Shown here one piece after another: positions 53,901-62,708 of a DNA stretch of 64,000 nucleotides. The stretch comes from Nematostella vectensis (Eukaryota > Cnidaria > Anthozoa > Actiniaria > Edwardsiidae), in contig NC_064048.1 of NCBI RefSeq assembly GCF_932526225.1, forward strand, positions 2,681,597 through 2,745,596. Direction: 5' to 3'. Positions within the stretch are counted from its first letter, which is position 1. Every line of letters starts with the position of its first letter. A program made the position numbers and the translations under genes. The notes under the pieces are model-generated. The model had not been told where the DNA came from and ran no database searches. It was given only the letters and a program-made list of their open reading frames with translations.

Positions 53901-56900
53901 TATCGGAGATTGTTACGTAATCGACCGGAAGTAAACTGGTGACAATGCGGCTTTAATACATATCTAGGCGGTCTAGGGGAGGCAGGACCATCAAAAGTAC
54001 GACATTCCTTACCTCCTCCCAAGGGACTAGAGGAATGTCTGGTGAGAGCATCGGGCGCCTCTTGTCTAGGTTCATGGGCACGGTAGGAACACGGTGGCTG
54101 TCGTACCAGTACTGGATATGATCATCAAACTGTACGTGCTTCTCTATTGGCTCATCCTTAAAAGTCATAGATGCCACCTTATCGATCAAAGAATAATCAG
54201 TGTTGTTGATGATGACGACGATGATGATGATAGTGATGGTGATGGTGGTGATGGTGTTGGTGGTAATAGTGGTGATGGTGATGGTGATGATAATGATGAT
54301 GATGTTGGTGATGGTGATGGTTATGGTGGTGATGGTGATGATGATGGTGGTGGTGGTGTTGATGGTGGTGGTGGTAATGATGGTGGTGGTGAGGGTGGCG
54401 GTGGTGGTAATGATAGTGGTGATGGTGGTGATGATGGTGGTGATGGTGGTGATGATGATGGTGGTGGTGGTGATGATGGTTGTGGTGGTTGTGATGGTGG
54501 TTGTGGTGGTGGTGATGGTGGTGATGATGGTGGTGATGATGGTGGTTGTGATGATGGTGTTTGTGATGGTGGTGATGATGATGGTGACGATAGTGATGAT
54601 GATGGTGATGGTGGTGGTGTGGATGACGGTGGTGGTCGTGTTGATGATGATGTTGTGATGACATAGTAATGACTGGGGCTGGTGTTTTCTAGGTTGTCAA
54701 GGTGATTACGACGATTTGACGATTTGCAAGACATTATTGGATATACATTGCATTTCTCGTGTCATAAGACGAATTCCTCAAATATATCAAATACCTTAAG
54801 CAGATATGGTGCTGGTAGGTAATCAGTTAGCGTCACAAGACTGATATGAGACTGGAACCCTACTAACAGGTCTCCCCTGGGGTTCAGGAAACACACACCA
54901 CATAGGGTATCATCAAAGTTGAGTTCCCTGATGAGATGGTTGTCCATGTCCCAAATTCGGACGCTCATGTCTTCGCTAGAAGTAGCGAAAAGGCCAAGAA
55001 GAGGGCAACTTGATATCTGGAAAATAAAATAAGGTAAATAATGTTTGTGAGCCTTGTCCAGATTTGCAGCTTGAAGAGCCCTTGTCAGCCACACTTTTGT
55101 TATTGTTTTTATTTAATATTGGAAGGCACATAAGGTGACAAAATCCCGAGTAAGCATTTAAAAACAAAATTTTGTACTAACGCAATTTAATTGAAAGCCT
55201 TCTAAGAGATGGAGATGTGGAGATGTGGAGATGTGGAGATGTGGAGATGTGGAAATGTGGAGATGTGGAGATGTGGAGATGTGGAGATGTGGAGATGTGG
55301 AGATGTGGAGATGTGGAGATGTGGAGATGTGGAGATGTGGAGATGTGGAGATGTGGAGATGTGGAGATGTGGAGATGTGGAGATGTGGAGATGTGGAGAT
55401 GTGGAGATGTGGAGATGTGGAGATGTGGAGATGTGGAGATGTGGAGATGTGGAGATGTGGAGATGTGGAGATGTGGAGATGTGGAGATGTGGAGATGTGG
55501 AGATGTGGAGATGTGGAGATGTGGAGATGTGGAGATGTGGAGATGTGGAGATGTGGAGATGTGGAGATGTGGAGATGTGGAGATGTGGAGATGTGGAGAT
55601 GTGGAGATGTGGAGATGTGGAGATGTGGAGATGTGGAGATGTGGAGATGTGGAGATGTGGAGATGTGGAGATGTGGAGATGTGGAGATGTGGAGATGTGG
55701 AGATGTGGAGATGTGGAGATGTGGAGATGTGGAGATGTGGAGATGTGGAGATGTGGAGATGTGGAGATGTGGAGATGTGGAGATGTGGAGATGTGGAGAT
55801 GTGGAGATGTGGAGATGTGGAGATGTGGAGATGTGGAGATGTGGAGATGTGGAGATGTGGAGATGTGGAGAGGGAGAGGGAGAGGGAGAGGGAGAGGGAG
55901 AGGGAGAGGGAGAGGGAGAGGGAGAGGGAGAGGGAGAGGGAGAGGGAGAGGGAGAGGGAGAGGGAGAGGGAGAGGGAGAGGGAGAGGGAGAGGGAGAGGG
56001 ATGCTTTCACACACTTGGTATTTTGCTAGGATGACAAAACGGCAACTGACCGTAAAACCAAATTGCTGGCACCACCGAGCTCAGGCAAAGATGGAGAAAG
56101 TTGTTGGCTAACAATTTCAGAGCTGTTGCAAGCCTAAAAAAATTGGAATGTGGCACGATACAGAAGCATTAAGACAATACCGGGGCTGGAGTGGGGGCAC
56201 GTGCCCCCAGTGCCCCACCCATTGCTACGGCCCTGGGAGATGCTAAGGAACAACTTCACAGCGCTTTGCATGGTGTAAGGACAGCACCAGCACAGCTAAG
56301 CCAGTAATGCTGAATGTTTTAGAATTGAGCTTCATGGTTGACTCCTGGACATGTTCATACCCCGTTGATAGCTGCCGTGTGCCCTTCATCCTTAGAGTGC
56401 ATCATGAACTCGAAATTTTTCTTTTTTCCATACGCGCTACCACAGTCTAAGTCCGTCCTATAAATAAACAAAATTGATCTCCGCTGCGAGTATTTCGCGG
56501 TATGACGGGTGTTGAGTATAAACTTATTTCAAAATATGCTGTCAGTGAGTTCAAGCGGCAAATGGCAATTGGAAAATAGCAGTCTATGATCAAAAATGTG
56601 CCGCACGTAGGGACAATATGGATTGATGATCCAATAATCAATCGCAGAACATATATGCTTTGCTCTGACATCGCTGGAGTTGGGGGAGTACCTGCACATG
56701 ACGACCTTGTGGTCCTCCATCGCCATACACAAGGTGTTCCCAGTCATCTCTAGTTCCCTTGGCAACTGAAGTAGCTTGATCCTGGACTTTGACACGATGT
56801 CTATTGCACGTTGGTTCACGTGACGCACCTGCCACACCCGTATGACGTAATCTGTGCCGCAGGACAAAAGATGGTCACGTGATCCAATAGTATCACGTGA

Positions 56901-59900
56901 TGTGCTGAGTCCGTGTGACGATCCGAGGAATATGACTTGTCCCTGATGAGCTTGTACTTCCTTCATACTGACACCTGTCAAATACATAGATAAGCTCCTC
57001 CTAACTATCATGGTCCACTTATGGTGTCGAATAATACCGATTCACGTAAGGCAACAATCCATTCCATTCGCTAAATCACCGCAGGCGTTTTGATGCGGGC
57101 CTACGTATAAGTGGTCGTCTTTACTGACATAAGAAAATGTATAAGAAATTTAAAACTTTTTTACTTGTTTATTTACTGATGCGATTCTGATGAGAATCAC
57201 AATGTTTGAAGACAAATAGCTGATTTAACGAGTGATAGCGAGAAGAAAGAACTGGAATCAAATCTGATAAGCTCGAGTAGTAGAGATTGAAATGCCACAT
57301 TCAGCCTGTAGCGAGAAACGCGAGTAACCAGAGCTTAAAATGAGTCAAAATATTATCAGAATTATAATGATAATTATCATTGTCATTATCACTATCATTG
57401 TCACAGTAATTGTAATCGCCATTATCATCATCACAACATCTAAAGTAACTCTCACCGAAACCGTCGAGCAGCGAGATCTGTCCGTTGTAGTGCCCAGCAA
57501 AGAGTAATCCACACTCTAGGTCCAAGTCTTCCTCGGTCAGAGCAAACTCTGAATTCAACAGCGCTATGCTACACACCCCTTCATCCGGGCATTCTGCTCG
57601 CCATAACTGATGGGCGCTAGAAATACAAAAAATACACGGGGTTATCACGTGCAAGGAAAGGCCCATAACATGAGTCTACCAAGTCTACCATCATTTCCTC
57701 CAAAACATGTGTCGCGTAATTACCATGTACAGGGAAGTACAAATATCATGCGTTACAAATACGTATAGCTTGTCATACATGTGCGGCAAATAACAAGTAT
57801 CACGTGTTCACCACGTGCAACAACTATGCGCGAAAATCGGAGCACGTATCAGGAGCACACCATGTGCAGCAGCAAACACGTATAACGACCGCATCATGTG
57901 CAACGAAGAAGTATCACGTGTCCGTCACGTGTTATCTTCTTACCAGCAGGGATTATTGTCGCTCTCGAAGACAAGAACTTCTCTGGAGCTCAGCAGCACA
58001 TAGAGTTTCTCTTTGCGGCGATCATGCGCAAAGCCGACGATCTCTGTGGTATTCAGGGTGGTGATTGGTAGCATTGTGGTGAGTTCGTAGCCATGTACTG
58101 GAGATATTAACCTGAAAGACAAGAATGTCGTTTACAGGAGATATTAACCTGAAAGACAAGAATGTCGTTTACAGGAGATATTAACCTGAAAGACAAGAAT
58201 GTCGTTTACAGAGGATATTAACCTCAAAGACAAGAATGCCGTTTACAGGAGATATTAAAGCCGCATTGTCACCAGTTTACTTCCAGTCTATAACATAACA
58301 GTCTCTGATGATTTTTAACGGAAAACGGGAAATTATTTCAAAATATTGAAAGCAGTGTGTCTATTGGAAGTTTCTTTCAGGTTGTGATTGATAATTTAGA
58401 ACGGATGGCCTGTTATATATCTCGGATTCTTATAGATTCTTTTGTCTTTTAACGGTTGAGGTTTCCGTCGGACCTGAAGTAAACTGGTGACAATGCGGCT
58501 TTAACCTGAAAGACAAGAGTTGTTTCTTTACGCCCGTCTTGCAAATGTTTGCAGCTTTGCCATCCTTCTAAATTACCTCATTTCAAGTTCTTTTCACAAG
58601 ATTGATTACTTATTCAAGCCTTATCATTAGGCGACAAAAAGTTAAAAAGGACGGCTTTAAAAAGACTCCGACTTGTCACAGCCTCGCTTTCGCGCTCTTT
58701 TACCACAGGAGCCCCATCATCTCGAAAAAAAACAATAGTTTCGACAGCATTCCCACGTCAATGAGTATGACGCCCCAACACATTACCTTATTCCCCCGTC
58801 TACGGCTTCTACAACGATCCTCGCGGGATACCCGGGGGACGTTACTCGAAAACAGCGCTTGATGCGAGAGCTGAGCATAGTAAAGAGACTGTGGAACTGA
58901 TTGAGGTTCCACACTTTCAAGTTGTGTCTCGAGTAATAGAACAACTGATCGGAGCTGATCAGGCTCATGTCGACTATGTCCTCGCCGGTTTGGAGGCGGT
59001 AGGTCTGAGTGAAGGTATCGAAGTTCCAGATACGGACTGTTTTGTCGAGAGAGCTTGAGACAAGAAGAGGTTGACGGTCGTGGATAAGAAGGCTTGTGAT
59101 GGCATCACAGTGACCTAGGAGAGGTATAATCATCATCACCATTCTCTATCGTCATCATAATCATAATCGGCATCACCACCACCACCATCCTCTTCCTCCT
59201 CCTCCTTCTCCTCCTCCTCATCATCATCATCATCATCATAACCATCTTATTCAACATACAATTATCATCTTCATCTTCACTATAAACATCATCATTATAG
59301 TAATCGTCACGACGGTAATCAAAACTATCCCAATCATAAATTAACTGTATATGACAAATTCTTGAATTGCGTGAGTTACCCATGATTTGGGTGACAAGAG
59401 GTAACTATCTATCGTCAAGGTAACTGATTGCGTGACTTACCTAGGAATTGCGTGACAAGAGGGTAACTATCCAGACTCGTACTCCACGCCCTGATGGTCC
59501 CATTTTTGTCTCCGGTTATGAAGTAGCTTGCTGGATGGTAGAACACACATGTAGTGAAGGGGAAATCGCTTTTCTTGTCGAAGCAGGTCCGGACGTGATA
59601 GTCTTTCTCTGCGATGATCGCAATTCGCACATTACTCACGGCAATAATCTGAGAGACAAACAAAGTTTTCACTAACCCGGTCCCTGGCACTCTGTTAGGG
59701 TTTCCAGTGTTTGGCTATAAGGCAAGAACCACAGGAAACCCGAAACGAGCGTGAGGGACTGGGCTGGATTTTCAGCATGTCCGCGGATGCCTCGAGGATC
59801 TGGGTCGGCTGAAATAACTTTCAGGGTAAGATTGTGAGGTAGCCGGTTTTCGCTCAGAAATCTAGGTGTCTCAATCATCATTACTTAATTTAGCCAATGA

Positions 59901-62154
59901 AAATTGATACTTTGCGACCCGGAATTAAAAGGGTATAATGACAAAACTTTATACTTTAAACAATTTAGTAAAAGAGACGTTACATAAAACACATTCAAAA
60001 CCCCCTCCATGCGACCTTCTGCGGTATCTTTTTGGAGACACACAATAAAAGGTGCATTATGGAACATCTTTTTTGGAATCATACAATAGATGTATTTTGC
60101 GGGTATCTTTCCTGGAATCACCCAATAAAAGATTACCATATACCTGTCTTGATTACCATTTACCTGTCTTGATTACCATATACCTGTCTTGATTACCATA
60201 TACCTGTCTTGATTACCATATACCTGTCTTGATTACCATATACCTGTCTTGATTACCATATACCTGTCTTGATTACCATATACCTGTCTTGATTACCATA
60301 TACCTGTCTTGATTACCATATACCTGTCTTGATTACCATATACCTGTCTTGATTACCATTTACCTGTCTTGATATGGAGTCAAACTTGAGGGAGTGAACC
60401 CAGTCGTCGGGTGTAAAGGAGCAGTTGTAAATCCGCCCAGGAACAAGCGGGTCGGTTTGCTTGATTGGAAAAGTCCACGTCATGATCGCACCGGCGATAC
60501 CCGTCACAAGTTCGTCGGCGTTTTCGTTGTAGAGCATACACAACACGGTGCGACCTACAAAAACAAGAAGAAAATAAAGATGATGATGATGATGATATTG
60601 AAGAAGAACAATAACAACATCAAGAAAAGTGAGAACATCAAGTTATGATGGTGATGATTATGATGATGTTAATAATTAATGTGATTATAGAGATATAATG
60701 AAGAAGAGCAACAACAAGACGAGAAAGAAATACAAAAAGAACAGCAAAAAAATAAGAATGGAAGAAGCGACCACAACAAAGAAGCACATAGACAAACAAC
60801 AATGGCATGGAAAAAGTAGAAGACAATGATGAACAGCAACAACTAAAATAAATAAAAAAATATAAAACACATGACAGCCGTGTGCACGCACCCCCATCCC
60901 GCCCTTGATCGACATAAAATGGTCTCTTTTTATTAAATAATCACTAAATATTTTGCATATGAAAACTATTTCTGTAAACGAAGATATCAGGACAAGAGAA
61001 GATATAATCATACCTGTGAATGTTGACGAAACGACAGCAAACTTGGTGGTGAGTACGCTTAACGTAAGATCATTACAGAACCCAACGAACGACCACCGCT
61101 TGTTGATAAACAGCAGACGCTCAAACCTTAAAGGGGTGGTGAGACTACTCAGATTCTCTTCCATCTCTCCCGTCTTATTGTCCTTGGCCAAGGTCCAGAC
61201 GTTGATGTGATTGTTTTTACCCACCCCGTGATGGGAGACGAATGTCTCGACCGAAGAGCCAAGGCACATGCGAATCGCAAGTCTGAGGCTGTCAGAGTTC
61301 CACAGGGATTCCTGGTAAAATAGTGTGCTTTACAATCTAATAACAAACTAGTTCTTATAAGGATGATTTACGTTTTTGTCTCGAGTCGAGTTGGAGCCGA
61401 CCATCAATCAAATATCAAACAAAAGGTTCAAATGCGCGAAGAATCCACTTTTTATTTTGAATAAAGCAAATTCAATAAACGTCATTGTTCCAAGTTGTTG
61501 CGATGTTCCAGTTCCCGAGGGTTGACGTTATCTGAATAAAACGGAGAGGAAAACGTAAAGGAACAGTTTCGTTCATTCCTTCTCCGCTAGCGTCACCACC
61601 GTGCAGATTGACAAGAAGTAGTAATGATGGAATAACCCCCCCCCCCCCCCCCCCCCGCAGAATTAAGATTTTCCACAGCAATTGAAGTTTTCCAAAGCAA
61701 TTAGGCTTCTTTTTCGAAAATGGCGTCATGTGAATCCTAGGCACTTGCATATTTTTCGGTGAGCGATTGAATTGCGGCTGAATCAGAGCGTAAAAAAGTG
61801 TCTGAATTGTGGCCATCTTTGTTTCTGTGGTTGAATTGTGAAAGTAAAGGGTTCCATTGTTGTGAAATGTTGTCTTTTGCAGAATCACTCGCAGCATGTT
61901 AGCATCTTACGTATATCCGGGACTTCAGTGCTCACTTCAGTGCCTTCAGTAGAGCCTGTTTGAAAGGTTCTTGTCGTAGTCTCGATGTCTACTAACCTGT
62001 AGCTGTAAGCCGTATGGGATCGTGATACTCGCTGTCTCCTTTGCACATTCGAGCTTTTCCTGAACTAGAACCTTCTCTTCCGTCCATGGTTTAATCTTGG
62101 GTTTATAGAACATAGGCATTCCGATCCTTGGTCTCTGTTCAGCCCATTTCAACG
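34831..62154 (-). CDS. Large WD40/HEAT-like protein of the WDR87/WDR97 type, 27 exons, ~1,900 residues
   Basis: I assembled 27 exons by splice sites and reading phase; all junctions from exon 1 to the TGA in exon 27 agree in frame, giving about 1,920 codons. Exons 2-10 encode WD40 repeats, exons 12-15 a charged linker, exons 16-18 a helical repeat region, and exons 19-27 a long region with low similarity to known folds. The motif run SEDMSVRIWDMDNHLIREL followed by GDLLVGFQSHI is what I associate with WDR87/WDR97, large WD proteins linked to cilia and sperm flagella; this naming is from memory and moderate. The true start is uncertain. Exon 1 opens after TTTAG with an in-frame TAG immediately upstream, so either a 5' exon is missed or translation starts at the ATG of GMPMFYKP in exon 1. 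Exon groups and the unusual intron repeats are listed separately. Confidence 0.88.
36149..36331. mobile_element. MITE with TAGCCTGCT terminal inverted repeats
   Basis: TAGCCTGCTTGCAGG...TTCGCTATGCGCTAAGTCGT...GCCATCTTGTTTT is mirrored by AAACAAGATGGCGGCCACGA...GCGCATAGCGAAAAC...CAGCAGGCTA. It lies in the last intron of the WD40 gene. Confidence 0.8.
37344..37528 (-). repeat. 20-bp minisatellite (9 copies) containing the exon-25 5' splice site
   Basis: On the gene strand the unit is ATTTCACACAGGTGACTATC. The exon ends CATTTCACACAG|GTGACTATC, so every unit repeats the last exon bases and the donor. Copies are almost identical (one G-to-T variant). The exon-proximal copy is the junction that keeps phase with exon 26. 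Confidence 0.95.
37975..38262. repeat. 20-bp minisatellite (about 14 copies) in intron 24
   Basis: On the gene strand units approximate CATTTCTTGCCCCAGTCTCA, a pyrimidine tract ending in CAG like a 3' splice site. The array lies about 260 bp upstream of exon 25, not at a recognised junction. Units vary (CAG/CAA). Confidence 0.9.
40085..40350 (+). mobile_element. Probable tRNA-derived SINE
   Basis: An A-box-like TAGGTGGCTCGGATGG and a B-box-like GGGTTCGATTCGCGG, spaced about 75 bp apart, begin a unit of about 250 bp in intron 22-23. The RNA polymerase III promoter layout suggests a SINE; I found no second copy in the window to confirm it. Confidence 0.5.
40402..40757 (-). repeat. 22-bp minisatellite (about 16 copies) at the exon-22 5' splice site
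   Basis: On the gene strand the unit begins GTATGTGTAGACACGTGACC and ends AG, so each unit boundary reads CCAG|GTATGTG, a good donor. The true exon-22 donor is CCCCAAG|GTATTTGTAGACA, the first member of the series. Nearly every unit also contains the E-box palindrome CACGTG. Confidence 0.92.
42641..42870. mobile_element. Foldback MITE with TTAGAGAGCTTAAGC ends
   Basis: TTAGAGAGCTTAAGCAAGTC at the left is mirrored by GACTTGCTTAAGCTCTCTA at the right. Inverted similarity extends inward over about 90 bp per arm (GAACGGCATCAAAAACGG, ACGTC blocks). In an intron of the WD40 gene. Confidence 0.88.
43397..44666. mobile_element. 1.27-kb non-autonomous element with GGCGGAC terminal inverted repeats
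   Basis: The left end GGCGGACTATTTGACTTTTG plus a poly-G run is mirrored by CCCCCTCAAAAGTCAAATGG and GTCCGCC at the right. The interior is AT-rich, without a transposase, and contains a strong hairpin at 44081-44142. It sits in intron 20. Confidence 0.75.
45001..45352 (-). repeat. 22-bp minisatellite (16 copies) abutting the 3' splice site of microexon 20
   Basis: On the gene strand units read ATTCTATTTACTAACCTAGG plus AT. Each contains TACTAAC, the optimal branch-point sequence, followed by an AG. The last unit runs straight into TTGATCTGTCACAG|GGTAAGAAG, the acceptor of exon 20. A few units are 23 bp. Confidence 0.95.
45897..46053. repeat. 39-bp tandem repeat, four copies
   Basis: Units contain TTATTTTAGCCACACGTCCT and GGGGTACTCCCTTGGGT. 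The GGGGTACTCCCT part is shared with the larger repeat at 46121-46410, so the two arrays may be related. Confidence 0.9.
46121..46410 (-). repeat. About 90-bp repeat (3+ copies) containing the exon-19 end and 5' splice site
   Basis: TGGGGTA(C/A)(T/C)CC starts at 46121, 46213, 46305 and 46391, periods 92, 92 and 86. On the gene strand the exon-proximal copy is coding (SPGSTPDDMGDSLR, ending TTTACGA|GTAAAGG). The intronic copies keep ACCCCAGATGACATGGGGG and TTCTTTAC(A/G)AGTAAAGG. Confidence 0.92.
46367..54177 (-). CDS. WD40-gene exons 11-19 (linker and helical repeats)
   Basis: Exons: 11, 54013-54177; 12, 52856-53089; 13, 51982-52264; 14, 51224-51395; 15, 50174-50347; 16, 49714-49901; 17, 49015-49232; 18, 48470-48678; 19, 46367-46597. 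Exon 11 uses a rare AAG acceptor (CGATAAG|GTGGCATC). Exons 12-15 are charged and low in complexity, for example SDKEEEEEEQEPK. Exon 17 encodes SLIYDLLIKNTLNESAAIRR and AVRTLARLYVTSKDAALSMI, typical of HEAT-like paired helices. Exon 19 has SPSDYGAFRDELKQSR. Exons 12 and 14 contain no in-frame ATG and are easily missed by simple ORF searching, but phase and splice sites support them. Confidence 0.85.
48105..48470 (-). repeat. Degenerate ~26-bp repeat at the exon-18 5' splice site
   Basis: On the gene strand units approximate ACGGGTAAGCACGTCACGTA plus ACGAC. The exon-18 donor is AAACGG|GTAAGCACATCGCG, the first member. Most units preserve GTAAGCAC. TGACGT (CRE half-site) recurs in many copies. 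Confidence 0.88.
49440..49745 (-). repeat. 34-bp minisatellite (about 8 copies) containing the exon-16 end and 5' splice site
   Basis: On the gene strand the unit includes CAATGACATCGCTAGGATAG and ACAAGTAAGTCACG. The exon ends CAATGACATCGTTAGG...AACAA|GTAAGTCACG, so about 24 exon bases plus the donor are copied. Copies diverge by a few substitutions. Confidence 0.94.
49985..50185 (-). repeat. 16-bp minisatellite (12 copies) containing the exon-15 5' splice site
   Basis: On the gene strand the unit is CCGTTAAGGTAGATGA. The exon ends GACCCGTTAAG|GTAGATGACC. The copies are essentially perfect, suggesting recent expansion. Confidence 0.95.
50449..50702. mobile_element. Complete CACCTATTT-TIR MITE
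   Basis: CACCTATTTTAAAT...CTCGGAGAATTCATG...CGTTACCCG at the left is mirrored by CGGGTTACGACACATGGAAT...CTCCGAG...ATTTGAAATAGGTG at the right. It is about 250 bp, inserted in the intron between exons 14 and 15. Related fragments lie at 1, 16640 and 22336. Confidence 0.88.
50847..51124. mobile_element. MITE with AGGACCAATCCGCACTA terminal inverted repeats
   Basis: AAGGACCAATCCGCACTA at the left and TAGTGCGGATTGGCCCTAAG at the right are inverted copies. The interior is GC-rich around 50950-51000. Confidence 0.85.
53707..53952. mobile_element. TTAA-flanked MITE, intact copy
   Basis: TTAA then AGCTGCATTGTCACCCG at the left; GGTGACAATGCGGCTTTAA at the right. It lies in intron 11 of the WD40 gene. 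TTAA duplication is typical of piggyBac-like elements (inference). Same family as 58259-58500 and the split copy at 9320-11505. Confidence 0.88.
54203..54664. repeat. GATGGT/GATGAT microsatellite
   Basis: About 460 bp of imperfect GATGGT, GGTGAT and GATGAT units in intron 10, the same kind of repeat as at 14941-15982. Long poly-His, poly-Asp/Gly and poly-Ser/Pro frames here are artefacts of it. Confidence 0.95.
54795..62154 (-). CDS. WD40-gene exons 1-10 (beta-propeller region)
   Basis: Exons on the minus strand: 1, 61997-62154; 2, 61014-61311; 3, 60364-60554; 4, 59441-59648; 5, 58787-59114; 6, 57944-58111; 7, 57456-57616; 8, 56692-56974; 9, 56361-56457; 10, 54795-55016. WD-type strands are clear: GKNNHINVWTLAKDN and DELVTGIAGAIMTWTFP (exons 2-3), YFITGDKNGTIRAWST (4), HCDAITSLLIHDRQPLLVSS and then SLDKTVRIWNFD (5), LLFAGHYNGQISLLDGF (7), HLLSCGTDYVIRVWQVRH (8), and GLFATSSEDMSVRIWDMDN (10). 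Exon 3 joins exon 4 directly (FDSISRQ|IIAVSNVRIAII), so the open stretch at 59672-59881 between them is intronic. At least seven blades are visible, enough for one or two propellers. Confidence 0.88.
55208..56000. repeat. Perfect 8-bp array (about 82 copies) switching to a 6-bp array (about 22 copies)
   Basis: (GGAGATGT)n runs from 55208 to about 55867 with only one substitution near 55250, then switches directly to (GGGAGA)n up to about 56000. On the gene strand it is a C/T-rich tract in intron 9. All the long open frames across it come from the repeat. Confidence 0.97.
56176..56236. mobile_element. Fragment of the CAGGGCCGTAGC MITE, inverted
   Basis: GGGGGCACGTGCCCCCAGTG and CATTGCTACGGCCCTGG are the complement of the family start, in intron 9 of the WD40 gene. 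Confidence 0.6.
57700..57943 (-). repeat. Degenerate repeat after the exon-6 5' splice site
   Basis: Variants of TATCACGTGTCC, ACCACGTGCAAC and ACCATGTGCAGC recur through 240 bp directly downstream of exon 6. Period is unclear (about 20-25 bp, much diverged). Possibly an old array of the same junction-linked class. Confidence 0.5.
58098..58258 (-). repeat. 37-bp minisatellite (4 copies) containing the exon-6 3' splice site
   Basis: On the gene strand units contain ACATTCTTGTCTTTCAG|GTTAATATCTCC, exactly the acceptor and first exon bases of exon 6. The exon-proximal copy continues into coding sequence (CAGTACATGGCTACG); upstream copies restart with TGTAAACGACATTC. Confidence 0.95.
58259..58500. 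mobile_element. TTAA-flanked MITE inserted within the 37-bp splice-site array
   Basis: TTAA then AGCCGCATTGTCACCAG at the left; CTGGTGACAATGCGGCTTTAA at the right, immediately followed by CCTGAAAGACAAGAG, the continuation of the 37-bp unit. The target TTAA is the one inside GATATTAACCTG of the repeat, so the array existed before the MITE arrived. Confidence 0.92.
59366..59471 (-). repeat. Imperfect duplication around the exon-4 5' splice site
   Basis: ATTGCGTGACTTACCTAGG marks the exon-4 donor (CCTAG|GTAAGTCACGCAAT on the gene strand). ATTGCGTGAGTTACC lies 60 bp away, and GTGACAAGAGG(G)TAACTATC occurs twice (about 59389 and 59450). A two- to three-copy version of the junction duplications. 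Confidence 0.75.
60133..60372 (-). repeat. 20-bp minisatellite (12 copies) containing the exon-3 5' splice site
   Basis: On the gene strand the unit is ATCAAGACAGGTATATGGTA. The exon ends CATATCAAGACAG|GTAAATGGTA. The exon-proximal and one terminal copy have AAA in place of TAT; the rest are perfect. Confidence 0.96.
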
Positions 62155-62312
62155 TCTAAATCTTCTATTTTTCTCAAGATTTCACGTGCGTTTGGTGATT
62201 CAATTGTTACGTTAGATGAAATGCTGCGCGCGTACAGAAAAACTGATAACTGACTGTTCTAATTCCAAATCGAACAATCAATCGAACACGTGACGTGACA
62301 GACGTGTTGGCT

Positions 62313-62708
62313 AGACCTTGTCCCCACGTATCCGTTTTCGTTTAAAAACGCAACCTTTTTGGTTCGTTTACAAAAAGATCCGCGTCCACACTAAGAGTTT
62401 TAATTTTGATACGACCCGTCCCCCCGAAAACGCAGCAACGATACGAAAACGACAACAAGTTCTACAGCACATGCGTACTCGCGCGCCAAGTGGACTGGAC
62501 CTGAGTTATCACACCATCGTTTTCGAAAGGTTCCTTTTTCGTCCGTCCCCAAAAGGGTATAGTTTTCAAATTGTTTTACTCTGGATATCGTTCTCAAATC
62601 GTTTCGTTTTCGGTCATCGTTTTCGCGTTTACGTGTTGACGATACTCGTACTCGTAACCTTAATAAAAGCTTGCGTTTTCAAACGAAAACGGAAACGTGG
62701 TCTAAGGG
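62313..62708. mobile_element. MITE with TTGCGTTTT-AAACGAAAACGG inverted ends
   Basis: CCGTTTTCGTTTAAAAACGC near the left end is mirrored by GCGTTTTCAAACGAAAACGG near the right, with outer CACG/CGTG blocks. The interior has more GTTTTCG/CGAAAAC motifs. The outermost ends are diverged, so limits are approximate. Confidence 0.75.

Noticed and set aside
55177-56111. 270-300-codon repetitive frames on both strands
   Set aside because: Translations of the GGAGATGT and GGGAGA arrays inside an intron of the WD40 gene.
59672-59881. Open stretch between WD40-gene exons 3 and 4 with a TTATTTCAG acceptor
   Set aside because: Exons 3 and 4 already join in phase with a typical WD-repeat sequence; inserting this stretch gives a stop or no WD-like sequence.
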